From the NCBI GenBank assembly GCA_046049545.1, contig JBJORF010000003.1:19260-83259 (forward strand): a DNA stretch of 64,000 nt, given 5' to 3'. This document shows positions 27,799-38,800 of the stretch, piece by piece. The stretch is from Romeriopsis sp046049545 (GTDB taxonomy: Bacteria > Cyanobacteriota > Cyanobacteriia > Leptolyngbyales > Leptolyngbyaceae). The number at the start of each line of letters is the position of its first letter. Positions within the stretch are counted from its first letter, which is position 1. Position numbers and translations under genes: made by a program. The notes under the pieces were generated by a model, which was given only the letters and a program-made list of their open reading frames with translations, made no database searches and was not told the origin of the DNA.

Positions 27799-28959
27799 CT
27801 AAGGGCGACGTTGACGACGGTAGTTGGCACTTCCCAAATAAAACAGTTCCTCAAAGTAGCTTTTACTCTGAGCCGACAACACCGCCAAACTAAATAGCTG
27901 AATGGCTAAAGTCAGGGACATGCCGCCGATAAAGAACGTGTGGGGTGCGCCCTGGAATGCTTTTGCGACAGCGACATCCAAGGAGCGTGTGGCGATCGGG
28001 AGGGCCTGATAGTGATTGATGCAATGGGCTGCGACCCAGAAATTGGCGTAGGCGGCCAACGTAAACATCAACAGACTGGGCATCAAAAAAAACACCACGG
28101 GCCGAAACAGGAACCCAGAAAAAATCACGTCATAGGTATGACGCAAAATTTTCATGCTGCTCGATCGCTTTTTCGCCTTCTTCCCACGGCCTGCAGCGGG
28201 GGCCACCGTCGGGACATTGGAGATACGCCAATGCAGATGGCCAGGAATTTCTTCAATCTGGCTCATCAATAGCAAGGCTTTATGGATAATTTCAGGATTA
28301 ATGTCCATGCCGCGCGATCGCAGGTTGAGCATCCGGAGAAATTCCGCATCATAGACCCGCACCATGCCCGTGAGGGTCGCTAAACTGCGCCGTGAAGCAA
28401 AGGACAAAAAGCGATTGGCCCAGACACTTAGCACCTTGCGCAGCCAAGGCACATTCGCAATCGACCCGCCAGGCATGTAGGGCGAAGCCACGACCATGGC
28501 CGCACGGCTTTCCTCAATCCGATCGAGCAAGCGCCCAATGTGGTCGGGAGAATAGCTCAAATCGAGGTCAACCACCGCGACATAGTCGCCCTTGGCCGCC
28601 TCAAAGCCTGTCCGTAAAGCCTGACCCAGCCCCTGGTTAACCCGGTGATGGACGACGCGCACCTGGGGCTGATTTTCGGCAAATCGTTCGGCTAAGTAGC
28701 CCGTATCGTCACGACTGCCATCATTGATAATGATGATCTCCCAGTTATACTGATTCTCTAAAGTTGTGAGATAGTCGCAAAGGATTGTCAGATTATCTTG
28801 TAAGATTGATGACTCGTTATAAGCGGGTGCAACGACGGAAACCAAACGTTTGGTTTCGCGGCTGCTCCCCGCCGAATAAGCGCGATCTGGCAAGCGGTAG
28901 GCGGCATTTCCCTGGCTTGGCGATCCCTTACTCAGTGATTTTGAAGTGAGTTCTTGCAT
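27799..28959 (-). CDS. Membrane glycosyltransferase family 2
   Basis: A 386-residue transferase. The GT-A domain has SVVAPAYNESSILQDNL, the DXD-type GDYVAVVDLDLSYSPDHI and VVHHRVNQGLGQALRTGFEAAKG, which is close to dolichol/undecaprenyl-phosphate sugar transferases. Two transmembrane helices near the C-terminus (VVFFLMPSLLMFTLAAYANF, FFIGGMSLTLAIQLFSL) anchor it. It is the first gene of the minus-strand polysaccharide operon, so its promoter lies in 28960-29566. Donor and acceptor cannot be told from the sequence. Confidence 0.9.
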   Translation of the reverse strand: MQELTSKSLSKGSPSQGNAAYRLPDRAYSAGSSRETKRLVSVVAPAYNESSILQDNLTILCDYLTTLENQYNWEIIIINDGSRDDTGYLAERFAENQPQVRVVHHRVNQGLGQALRTGFEAAKGDYVAVVDLDLSYSPDHIGRLLDRIEESRAAMVVASPYMPGGSIANVPWLRKVLSVWANRFLSFASRRSLATLTGMVRVYDAEFLRMLNLRSRGMDINPEIIHKALLLMSQIEEIPGHLHWRISNVPTVAPAAGRGKKAKKRSSSMKILRHTYDVIFSGFLFRPVVFFLMPSLLMFTLAAYANFWVAAHCINHYQALPIATRSLDVAVAKAFQGAPHTFFIGGMSLTLAIQLFSLAVLSAQSKSYFEELFYLGSANYRRQRRP

Positions 28960-29566
28960 GATGCTTCAATTGAAGAATTGACAATAACATTCGATCTCGT
29001 ATAGACCGCAGCATCAGTCACTCATGCAATGGATCTAACATTAATGCCATGAATCAAAGCATTAATCTTCTCACCATCAGTAATAATTGATACCGACGAT
29101 CCCAGGCGATCGTATAAGCAAGGTAATGCACCGATTTACCAGTAACTTCTCAGTGAGAAATGCCCAGTAACTCGGTGATGAGCAAAGTCATCACGCTACA
29201 GGCCCAATCGAACACCCATGCCCCAATTCAAACACCTAATCTCCGTGAGTTCAATGATTTTTTGAAATCCTCGTCGGTAACCGACAATACTTCATTGCAT
29301 CTTTAAACTCTTAGGCGAGACAAATTTAAGGCCCTCGGTTAACTGATGTATGGATGAAACTTTGGGAATGGTGTGCGATCGACAGGGCCTCAATCGTCAC
29401 TGCTTCTATCATGTCGAGAGTTACCGCTGCCGAACAGCACCGTAGGATAGAGATACATTCCATCACCAGGGTCAGTTTTTTGACGGAGGAGCTATGTCTA
29501 TGGTCATACAACTCTGATCTAGAGTACGCAGTTAGGCCGTTGTTGCTGATCCAAGGGGAGGTGGGT
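28960..29566. other. Regulatory gap (607 bases) with several palindromes
   Basis: It holds the promoter region of the polysaccharide operon. Perfect inverted repeats occur at 29147-29159 (TTCTCA/TGAGAA), 29175-29194 (GTGATGA/TCATCAC) and 29273-29285 (GTCGGT/ACCGAC). A plus-strand promoter-like pair is listed separately. No ORF of credible quality was found. Confidence 0.55.
28978..29005 (+). promoter_or_regulatory. Promoter-like pair pointing into the gap
   Basis: TTGACA at 28978-28983, a 16-base spacer, and TATAGA at 29000-29005, on the plus strand and therefore directed away from the GT2 gene. No plus-strand gene follows, so it may drive a non-coding RNA or be chance. Confidence 0.35.
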
Positions 29567-29887
29567 CTAGAGAACTGCCGGCGGGTGCCAGCGGGGATGC
29601 AGCCGATCGGTGAGGGGTCGGCCTTGCTCCAGATGTTCGGCGACGATCGCCGCTGCATCACCAGGCTGCAACTGGCAGTACCAAAAATCTTGGTCAGCGG
29701 CGATCGCCTGGACAAGCACCGTTGCGCCCAGATTGCATTGACCTTGACAATCACTGCCTACGGCTTGACAGGTCGTCCGATCGTGCGTGTGTGCGATAAA
29801 TTCATCCAGAATCGCGGCGCTGCCCCGCTCCTGACATTCGCGGTGCTGGCAAACCCAGATTTTATAAGCGATCGCGGTTTCTTGCAT
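29567..29887 (-). CDS. (2Fe-2S) thioredoxin-like ferredoxin
   Basis: A 106-residue protein with the thioredoxin-like 2Fe-2S ferredoxin pattern: VCQHRECQERG gives Cys13 and Cys18 (Cx4C), and DCQGQCNLGATV gives Cys47 and Cys51 (Cx3C). The tail WYCQLQPGDAAAIVAEHL matches the family's end. Expected role is electron transfer in the cytoplasm. Its ATG begins immediately after the TAG of the COG0523 GTPase, so the two genes are translated together. Extra cysteines at 40 and 71 are present. Confidence 0.87.
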   Translation of the reverse strand: MQETAIAYKIWVCQHRECQERGSAAILDEFIAHTHDRTTCQAVGSDCQGQCNLGATVLVQAIAADQDFWYCQLQPGDAAAIVAEHLEQGRPLTDRLHPRWHPPAVL

Positions 29888-31123
29888 CTAGCGACCAAAC
29901 CCTTTGCCAGCGTTGCCGGATGGCGTGGTGAGACAGTTGTCAATCAAAGTTCGCAGGTGCTCATGGTCAAGATCCTTGCCGATCAGCACGAGCTGATTTT
30001 TGCGAATTGCGCCTTCTTTCCACTGGTCATCATCGAGGGAAAAGCGCTTGCCGCTAAGGTGAAAGATATGACGCTTGGGGCTTTCATCGAACCAGAGAAT
30101 GCCCTTTGCGCGGAAGATGTTTTCGCTAAGTTGGTTATCTAGGAAATACTGGAATTTGCGAATACTAAAGGGCCGATCGCTGCTGAAGGAGAGCGAAGTA
30201 AAGCCTTCGATCGCCAGGTGATCCGGATTGCCGCCATGGTGATGATGGTGGCCATGGTCGTGATCATGTTCGCAATGGCCGTGGTCATGGTCACAGTTTG
30301 AGTGATCCTGCGCGTCGTGCCCGTGGTCGTGCTCATGATGGGCGTGCGCGCGGTCATGATCGTGCTCACAATGGCCATGGTCATGGTCGCAGTTCGCGTG
30401 GTCATGACCATCATGACTATGGCGATGATCGTGGCTGTGATCACCCGCCGGGGCCGCGTCACTGAAATACTGATCGGATTCAAACAGGCCCACACTCAGT
30501 AGCAGCGACAGTGGGACATTGCCCTTACTGGTGCGTAAAATCCGTGCGCCTTCTTTGATATCGCGCACCCGCACTTCAAGCAAATCCAAATTCGCTTCTT
30601 CGACCAAGTCGGATTTGTTCAGCAAAATGATGTCGCCATAGGCAATCTGGTTGTAGGCCACTTCGCTGTTGAACAGATCCAGGCTGAAGTTCTCGGAGTC
30701 CACCACCGTCACGATCGAGTCCAATCGGGTCAAATCCCGCAATTCACTTCCCAGAAAAGTTAATGCAACAGGCAGCGGATCCGCGAGACCCGTGGTTTCA
30801 ACAACGAGATAATCGACCTTCTGTTCATGCTCCAGAATCTTGTAAACAGCATTCTGCAAATCTTCGTTGATCGTGCAGCAGATGCAGCCGTTGCTCAGCT
30901 CAACCATGGTGCCCGTATCATCGGTCGCCACAATCAGCTCGTTATCAATCCCGATTTCGCCAAATTCATTCACCAAGACTGCCGTTTTCAGCCCTTGCTG
31001 GTTTGCCAGAATGTGATTGAGCAAGGTCGTTTTACCGCTGCCTAGGAAGCCAGTGATGATCGTGACAGGTAGGCCCGTTTTTGGGGTGTCCATGGTGCTG
31101 GTGGCGGTAGCGACGGCATTCAT
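29888..31123 (-). CDS. COG0523/CobW-family metallochaperone GTPase with His-rich linker
   Basis: About 411 residues. The G domain has GFLGSGKTTLLN (Walker A), the metal-binding NGCICC motif, and NKSD. The CobW C-terminal domain is present (FSIRKFQYFLDNQL). Between them is a histidine/aspartate linker with tandem copies of NCDHDHGHCEHDHD, typical of Zn, Co or Ni storage segments. COG0523 proteins use GTP to deliver metal to client enzymes. ATG 31123 is used since the earlier frame (31201) reads through the divergent promoter. It is coupled to the ferredoxin gene and divergent from cysS. Metal identity is not certain; zinc is favoured. Confidence 0.9.
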   Translation of the reverse strand: MNAVATATSTMDTPKTGLPVTIITGFLGSGKTTLLNHILANQQGLKTAVLVNEFGEIGIDNELIVATDDTGTMVELSNGCICCTINEDLQNAVYKILEHEQKVDYLVVETTGLADPLPVALTFLGSELRDLTRLDSIVTVVDSENFSLDLFNSEVAYNQIAYGDIILLNKSDLVEEANLDLLEVRVRDIKEGARILRTSKGNVPLSLLLSVGLFESDQYFSDAAPAGDHSHDHRHSHDGHDHANCDHDHGHCEHDHDRAHAHHEHDHGHDAQDHSNCDHDHGHCEHDHDHGHHHHHGGNPDHLAIEGFTSLSFSSDRPFSIRKFQYFLDNQLSENIFRAKGILWFDESPKRHIFHLSGKRFSLDDDQWKEGAIRKNQLVLIGKDLDHEHLRTLIDNCLTTPSGNAGKGFGR

Positions 31124-31183
31124 AGGTTTCAAGGGAGTAGGTTGCGAGGGCAGCGAGTTATTTGAGGGACGATGAGTAGCAAG

Positions 31184-31206
31184 GTACAATCCATTATGCA
31201 TTGTAC
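31184..31206. promoter_or_regulatory. Perfect palindrome GTACAAT-N9-ATTGTAC
   Basis: GTACAAT at 31184-31190 and ATTGTAC at 31200-31206 lie in the 107-base gap between the divergent COG0523 and cysS genes. The size and symmetry fit a dimeric repressor site. It does not match the cyanobacterial Zur consensus that I know (TGATAAT-type), so the regulator is not assigned. Confidence 0.55.
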
Positions 31207-31230
31207 TGAATTGAGTCGAGTATTGGCACC

Positions 31231-32679
31231 ATGCCCCTCCAGCTTTACAACACCCTTTCGCGCCAACGTGAGACCTTTACGCCCCTGACGGCGGGCCAGG
31301 TGAAGATCTATTGCTGTGGGGTGACGGTCTATGACTACTGCCATCTGGGGCATGCTCGATCGTACATTGCCTGGGACACGGTGCGGCGCTATCTCGAATG
31401 GTTGGGCTATGCCGTGCGTTATGTACAGAATTTTACAGATATTGACGACAAAATTCTCAAGCGGGCGCGCGAAGAGGGCACCAGTATGGATGCTGTATCC
31501 GAAAAGTACATCGCCGCCTACTTTGAAGATATGGATCGGCTCAATATTCGTCGGGCCGATGAATATCCTCGGGCTACGCATACGATCGATGGGATCAAGC
31601 GGTTGATCCATGAACTGGAAACTAAGGGTATTGCTTACGCTGCCGCCGGGGATGTCTACTATGCGGTGCGGCGCTATCCGGGCTACGGCAAGCTGTCTAA
31701 ACGCAATTTGGATGATCTGGAAGCGGGGGCTAGCGGTCGGGTCGATGAAGAAGATCAGCGCAAACAAGACCCCGCTGATTTTGCCCTATGGAAAGCGGCG
31801 AAAGCGGACGAACCCTACTGGGAGTCTGCTTGGGGGAATGGCCGTCCCGGTTGGCACATCGAATGTTCAGCGATGGTGCGCGATCGGCTCGGTGACAGCA
31901 TTGATCTGCATGTGGGCGGCGGCGATCTGATGTTTCCGCACCATGAAAACGAAATTGCCCAGTCGGAAGCGGCAACGGGCAAACCGCTGGCAACCTACTG
32001 GATGCACAACGGCATGGTGAATGTCGGCGGTGTGAAAATGTCGAAATCCCTGGGGAACTTCACGACCATTCGGGATCTGCTGGATCAAGGCCACATCGAA
32101 CCAATGGCGATGCGGCTGTTTGTCCTCGGGGCAAATTATCGCAAACCGATCGACTTCACAGAAGCGGCAATGACAGCGGCGACGAATGGCTGGCAAACCT
32201 TGAATCAAGGGTTACGGTTTGGACTCGACTATGGTGCGAAATTGGGTTGGGATCATTCGGCTTGGGATCGATCGCGATTAGATGCTGAGACGATCGCGGC
32301 CTTTAATCAATCGATGGATGATGACTTCAATACTTCGGGGGCATTAGCGACACTGTTTGAAATCGCGAAAAGGCTGCAACGCGAAGCTAACGTCATTACT
32401 CACGGTCAGCAACCGGAGACTAATACAGCGACCTTAGAAATGCATTGGCAAACGCTAACGGCATTGGCAGCGGTATTGGGTTTGGAAGCGGTGGAGGTGA
32501 CGGCGAGCGAGTCCTCTGGAGGATTAGATGATGCCGCGATCGATGCGTTGGTTGAGCAGCGCAAAGCCGCCAAAGCCGCGAAGAATTTTGCCGAGGCCGA
32601 TCGGTTGCGGGATGAATTAAAAGCAGCGGGGATTACGTTGATTGACCAACCAGGGGGTAACGTGATCTGGCACCGGTAG
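31231..32679 (+). CDS. cysS: Cysteinyl-tRNA synthetase
   Basis: A 482-residue class I synthetase that charges tRNA-Cys in the cytoplasm. Signature motifs are HLGH (38-41, in CHLGHARSY) and KMSKSLGN. The zinc ligands expected from E. coli CysRS appear to be retained (the Cys of YCCGVTVYD, the Cys of IECSAMV, and His/Glu in PHHENEIAQ), so this is the zinc-dependent form. The C-terminal LVEQRKAAKAAKNFAEADRLRDEL segment is the usual tRNA-binding end. The TAG stop (32677-32679) is part of an interspersed repeat that begins GGTAGC. Confidence 0.96.
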   Translation: MPLQLYNTLSRQRETFTPLTAGQVKIYCCGVTVYDYCHLGHARSYIAWDTVRRYLEWLGYAVRYVQNFTDIDDKILKRAREEGTSMDAVSEKYIAAYFEDMDRLNIRRADEYPRATHTIDGIKRLIHELETKGIAYAAAGDVYYAVRRYPGYGKLSKRNLDDLEAGASGRVDEEDQRKQDPADFALWKAAKADEPYWESAWGNGRPGWHIECSAMVRDRLGDSIDLHVGGGDLMFPHHENEIAQSEAATGKPLATYWMHNGMVNVGGVKMSKSLGNFTTIRDLLDQGHIEPMAMRLFVLGANYRKPIDFTEAAMTAATNGWQTLNQGLRFGLDYGAKLGWDHSAWDRSRLDAETIAAFNQSMDDDFNTSGALATLFEIAKRLQREANVITHGQQPETNTATLEMHWQTLTALAAVLGLEAVEVTASESSGGLDDAAIDALVEQRKAAKAAKNFAEADRLRDELKAAGITLIDQPGGNVIWHR

Positions 32680-32801
32680 CTTCGGCGGGCTCAGCTACCT
32701 GGATTGGGTGGGGGCGGTAGCTTCGGCGGGCTCAGCTACCTGGATTGGGTGGGGGCGGTAGCTGAGCTTGCCGATGGGTAGCTGAGCTTGCCGAAGCTAC
32801 C
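32675..32801. repeat. Cluster of GGTAGC...GCTACC repeats between convergent genes
   Basis: A 41-bp unit is repeated exactly twice (32675-32715, 32716-32756). Each unit starts with a 25-base palindromic element (ends GGTAGCT/AGCTACC). A related element in inverse orientation lies at 32777-32801 (two mismatches) with a partial one at 32757-32776. The stop codons of both cysS and the CHAT protein are TAG at bases 3-5 of the outermost elements. Confidence 0.88.
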
Positions 32802-35800
32802 AGGGGTTGCCGACCATGGTGAAGCCTGACCAGAAGTAGGGGTGATTGAAAGTTTGGGCGGTTTGATTGGCTAAAGTTTTCGGTAATGGTGTTTTGCTGT
32901 GGCTGGTGATGAGGTGCCCCTGCTCGATGCGGACTTGGCCTTGTTGCATCGCTAATTGTGTCAGGCGCAGGGTTTCCGATCGCGAAGGAGTCTTCGCTAA
33001 GTGACCGTAAAACTCACTCATAAACGCGTAGGTGCCGATATCCGAAATCGACCATAAACTGCCTAATGCCGTCCGCACACCCAAGAGCGAAGCCATTCCC
33101 GTGAAGCCCAGTTCAGCGTTGGGGTCACCTGTTGCGGTATTGCAAGCACTGAGGATGAGTAATTCAAGGTTGGAGTTGCGGAAATTCAGCTGATTGATTT
33201 CGCTCAAGAGGAGGGGCCGATCGAAGAATTGGATCGCAGAATTGCTTGGGTCGCCGGAATGGAAATCAGCATGGGTCGCTAAGTGCAAAATTCCGGGTCG
33301 CATGGCTTGCTGCTGTTGCTTGAGATTGGCGATCGTGAAGCCTTCATTCAGCAGTAAGGGGCCGGGAAAACCTTGGCGCTGAATCATAGCGAGTTCATCG
33401 GGGACCGCAGGCAAAGCGGCTAATTCGGTGAACTTAGAGGCCCCAGCGGCCAATGTGGTCTGGCTTCGCAGGATAGTTTGCTGTCGATCAAGCATCCCTA
33501 AGCTCGGAATGACAGCCATGCTGTAGCGTTCGATTAAGGCTTGCTTTTCGTCACGCATAGCGGCGATCGGCAACGATCGTAAGCCATGATCGAGAACATA
33601 CATCAATCCGTTAACTTTAGCATTTTCTAGATCTTGTTGAACTGGGTTAAATAGCCACTGTTGCAGCTGTTGCCCAAACGCTTTAGCACTATCAGCGTTT
33701 TCGATATCGGAATTGATCAGACGGAATTGAGTGACGCTTTCTTCAACTTCGCGGCGTTGATAAGGTGTCGATCGGCGATAGAGTTTGCCTTCTCCCGTGA
33801 TGAAGATCAGCTCTAAGCGATCGTCGTCACGGCGTTCGGTTGCCCGAAGTAAACTGGGGATCGCAGCGCTTTTGGCATCGTCATTATCCGCGACTTCAGG
33901 CGTAAACACTTGCGGGACGAACATTGCGTAGATCACCGCTGAGCGAAGTCCACGTTTCTGATCAAGATTGGTCAATAGGTTACCAATTTCTGCTTCGGTT
34001 GGCTTTTGGGTTGTAATTTGGGTGCCAAACTGGTTGATGTAGTCTTGGCTAAACGTCTCGTCGAGACTTTGCAATTGATTGGATAGGCTGGGTGCCTCTG
34101 GGGCGGTATAGCTGATTGGATTGACTGGATAGATTGGTAAATTGTCGGGAATTGGGTTGGTTGCTGTGGGTGGTGATGGTGGTGTGACGACTGGTGGTGT
34201 GATGACTGGCGGTGATGGCGGTGTGATGACTGGTGGCGGCAATGTATTGCCTAAAGTGAATACTGTTGTTGGTAAGCCAACGGCACTGCCATTGATGGTG
34301 TATACCCCCGCGATCGCGTTGGCGGTGGCTGGTAGCATGGCAATCCCCCCGACAATCGTGATGGGCTGAGGATTGCTGCTTAATGTGAGGCTGCTGCCGC
34401 TGGTTGGTGCCGTAAAATTAATTTGCCCCCCGTCAACTGGTTCATTAAAGGGGCTGAGAATGCTGAGTTGGAGGGGGGCGCTGAAAGCAGTATTGATAAC
34501 CGTCGATTGCCCCGAACCGCTGGTGCTGCTAATCACAAATCCGCGTGATTCAAAAGCCCCGATATCCGGTGCATTGACTCGGCCAATCCCGCGTTGATCG
34601 GCCGGAATGGTTGAGTTGCCAGCATCGATCGCGCGGCTTCCGGGAAGTAATGCCATTGTTGCGGTGAGGCCACCATAATTGCCGAGCGGTGATAGTAGTG
34701 GATCGATCGGGGCACTGCTATTGCCGACTAAGGTACTATTACTGAATCCCGTTGCACCGTCAGCAATGCCAATTAGGTTATTGCCTTGGTCGATAAAGTC
34801 ACCAGAAATATCTGTGCCGCTGCCTGTTTGATTGTTGGCAACGCGATTTTTTGCAATGATGGTATTAGCGCTTTGAAATGGCCCAAAAGTGCTATTAAAT
34901 GCCCCTCCCCCGGTACCCATACCATCTCCATCTGCATCGGCCTGGTTATTTGCGATCGTGACGTTATTCAGCCTGAAGTTGCCATAGGAGAGGATTCCAC
35001 CTCCATCACGATTAGCTTGGTTGTTTTCAATTGTGACATTGACTAAATTCGGTGCAGCATTTAGACCAACGGCGATCGCACCACCATCATCTACGGCCCG
35101 ATTGCCACTGAAAGTAGAATCATAAATATTGGTGGCATTAAACGGATTAGAAATGGGATTGATATCGATGCCGCCCCCATTTTCTAATGTGGTTTGATTG
35201 TTGCTAAACATACTGTTGAAGATATTGAGAATACCGGAATAATTGCGTGCAAGTGTTCCATCCAAGCCAGCACCTCGCCTTGCTTGATTGCTGTCGATAG
35301 TGACTTGATCAAGGGTCAAATCACTAGTCCCACTCAGTGCAATGCCACCGCCACCGTCTCCCGATTGATTTCCTTGAATTAAAGTTTGCTGAACCGTCGC
35401 GTTGCCGAGATTAACCAGATCCAACCCACCACCGTACTGACTCGCCTGATTATTCAGAAATTGCGTGCCACTGATCGACAAGGAGCCGGAATTGTGATGC
35501 AGGCCGCCGCCAATGGCGCTTTGATTATTGACAAATTGACTATTGGCAATACTGACCGCACCTTGATTCGTTCCGATCGCACCGCCAAAATCTTCAGCTT
35601 GGTTATTTTGAAAGGTGCTGCTATTGACCGTTAGGCTTGAGTTCGGTAAATTATAAATTGCTGCACCGTCGCCTGTCGTTATGCCACGAGTTGCAATGTT
35701 ACGATCAAAAAAGCTATTGGTTACATTCAGGGAGCTGGAATTAAAAATGCCACTACCCGCGATCGATTGCCCATTAATGAATAATGTGCCATCAACGTTT

Positions 35801-38800
35801 AAAGTGCCCCTGTTATCGATTCCAGCTCCATAGCGATTGGCAATATTACCCAGAAAAGTCGAAGCATTAACTGTTAGTATGCTATTGCTGGATATTGCAC
35901 CACCATCAAGATTGGCCTGATTGGCCTCAAAATTACTATTCGCAACTGTTAGTGCACTATAGTTTTGAATTGCACCCCCATTAGCTAGCGTCGCGCGATT
36001 ACGATCAAAAAAGCTGCCAGTAATGTTGAGGGTCGCCCCATCGTTCTGAATCGCGCCGCCACGTTCTATCGCAACATTGTCCTGAAAAGTTGACCCAATA
36101 ATTTGAGCATTACCTGTAGCACTTAACTCGATCGCCCCACCAAACTGCGCTGTATTATTAGAAAAAGTGCTCCTATCAATTGTCAGCGTTGAGTCTGAGG
36201 AACGGATCGCCCCTCCATCGCCCGCCGCTTGATTGCCTTGAAATATACTCGCGATCACATCAACAGTTCCACCATTTGAGCTGTTTACCGCACCGCCACG
36301 ACTACCTGCTTGATTATTTGCAAAAACGCTACCACGGCTGATCAGCCGGGCAGTTGCACCAGTATTATCAATTGCTCCACCAACGAAATTGGCGATATTG
36401 CCCTGAAAAGTGCTGCGATCGATGCTTATATTCGTCTGATTAAGAATACCACCACCAAAGTCTGCTTGGTTGCCATCAAACAGCGATTGACTGATCACAA
36501 TCGGGCCATTGGTGGGATTCGTATTGATCCCACCACCGAACTGTCCACGATTCTCCATCAAAGTTGAAAGATTGAGACTGAGCTGGGATGTGCCGTCGAG
36601 ATTGATGCCACCGCCGCCTTCGATCGCAATGTTACGACGAAATCCAGTACCCTCAATCACCGCGATCGCATTATCCAGCAGTATACCTGCCCCAAATCGT
36701 CCCGCTTGGTTATCATCGAGCCCTATGCTTTGTAGATTGATATTGCCCCCGTTCGAGAAAATTCCGCCACCTCTTGTGGTCGCAGTGTTATTGGCCAAAG
36801 TGCCGCGCAGCAAATTAATTGTGCCATTTTGATTGAAAATGCCACCGCCGGAAGCGTTAGTTGCATCATTGCGATCGAATAGGAAATCAGTTGCGGTTAC
36901 TGTGGCACCAGCACCAGTATTATAAATTCCACCACCATCCAGGGCGCGATTATTACTCATTCTAAACAACGAAATCGTTAGATTTCCTTGATTGTAAATG
37001 CCCCCACCGTTGTTGCCAGCTTGATTGCCGATGATTCCGCCACTGACATATTGCGTATTCCCACTCAAGAAAGCACCACCGCCATCAACGCCGGCGCGAT
37101 TGTTGATTAAAGTCGTATTGACCATAACCAAGCTGGAATCCGTACTGCTGCTATCAATTCCACCGCCATCAAGGCCCGCGCGATTATTAAATAAAACAAC
37201 CTCTTCAAGCGTCAACCGCCCAGAATTTAGAATTCCACCCCCTGATTCAGTGGCGGCTGTGACACCATTCTGAATCCCTAAATTGCGGAGGGTCGCAGTT
37301 GTGCCCGCAGTGATGAAAATCGGTCGTGTGGTCAAGTTACCATCAATGAAGGATGCTGGGACGCTCCCAGGCAATGACGCGCCTGTGAGCGTGACATCTT
37401 TGTTCACATTAACTAATGCAAAACCCGCTCCCCCTTGATATAGTCCTGCGCCTAAGTTGATCCTGCGTCCTCCTGCGACGGTGCCGATCGTGTCGATCGC
37501 ATTTTGAATGGATGCCGTTGGGGCGGTTGTTTCGGGATTAACCTGATTGATATTAAAAGTTAAATCGCCATCGCTATTGAGATTAATTTGGGCACCACCA
37601 ACTCGATTAAATCGCCGTCCGGTTAGCGTCAGGGTAGCGCTGCCACCGCCACTCTGATTAATCGAGTTGCTCAGGGTAATATCACCATTGCCGCCTGTTC
37701 CACCTGCTGTGGTGATGGTGACATTGGTACCGCCATCGAGGGCCGCCGCGATCGTCCCTGGGGCAATGACACTTGCCGCTCCCGTTGTCGCCGGATCAAA
37801 TGTCCCCGCTGTGGGAACGCCAGCGCCACCGTTGGCAATATTAATATCTGTTGGGTCAAGTAGCCATTCACCGGCTTCACCCTGAGGCGCACTGGCATTG
37901 ACTCTAGCGCCGCTTACATCGAGGGTTTGTTTTCCCGAAGTCTCGACCAACCCACCATTGCCATCAATGCCCTTTCCTCGAGCAGTGGCCTCACCCGCAA
38001 ATTGGGTGTGACCATCTGACCAAACAATAATTTTGCCCCCATTGCCCGCGATCGTGGCATCCGCCTGCAAACGACTGTCACCGTCAATCTGTACCTGTTG
38101 GGCACGGGGCATATCGCCCTGGCCTTGATAGTCGCCGCCTATCCGCATTGTGCCGCCGCCTTGGGGCTGTGAGGCTTGGATATCCGCCGCTTGAAGAGCG
38201 ATGCGTTCGCCTGTGATATCGATTGCGTTGCCCGCGATCGCCCCGCTAATAATGCTTTGGTTAGAGGCCAGCGCGATCGGTGCGGCACTACTCGCCAACT
38301 GAACTTTGTCATCGACGATCGTTAACCCCGTTGCCTCCGCTGCATCTCGTCCGGCCAGTAATTCTGGCAAACTTTCGGGCTTGGGCGGTTTGGGTAATGC
38401 CTGCAGTTCTCGATCGCCTACCAGTGGCAGATCAAGGCTGAGAATTTGATTGGTTTGACTGACGCGGAGGACTTTCTCTCCGGGAACCGCCGCGATCGTC
38501 ACATTGCCAGCGGGGGCCGAAATTGTCCCAGTATTAACGACTGTACCGCCACTGAGCATCACTGATTGCCCTGGCTGAACCGCTAAATTCCCAGCATTAA
38601 TCACGCTACCTGGGGTCGGACTGAGCCAGCCGTAGCCAGTGACAGCTCCCGTTAATCCTGCATAGTTTATCGTATTGCTGGTGAGCCAGCGCGATCGGTC
38701 AAACTCCAGCGCTTCCGCCGTTGTCGCGACAAAGGAACCGGGCAAATCTAAGCGTGCGGATTGGCCAAAAATTACCCCCGCTGGATTGAGCAGAAATAAA

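Noticed and set aside
29354..30142. Plus-strand 262-codon frame
   Set aside because: It is the shadow of the ferredoxin and the end of the metallochaperone gene, which have clear motifs on the minus strand.
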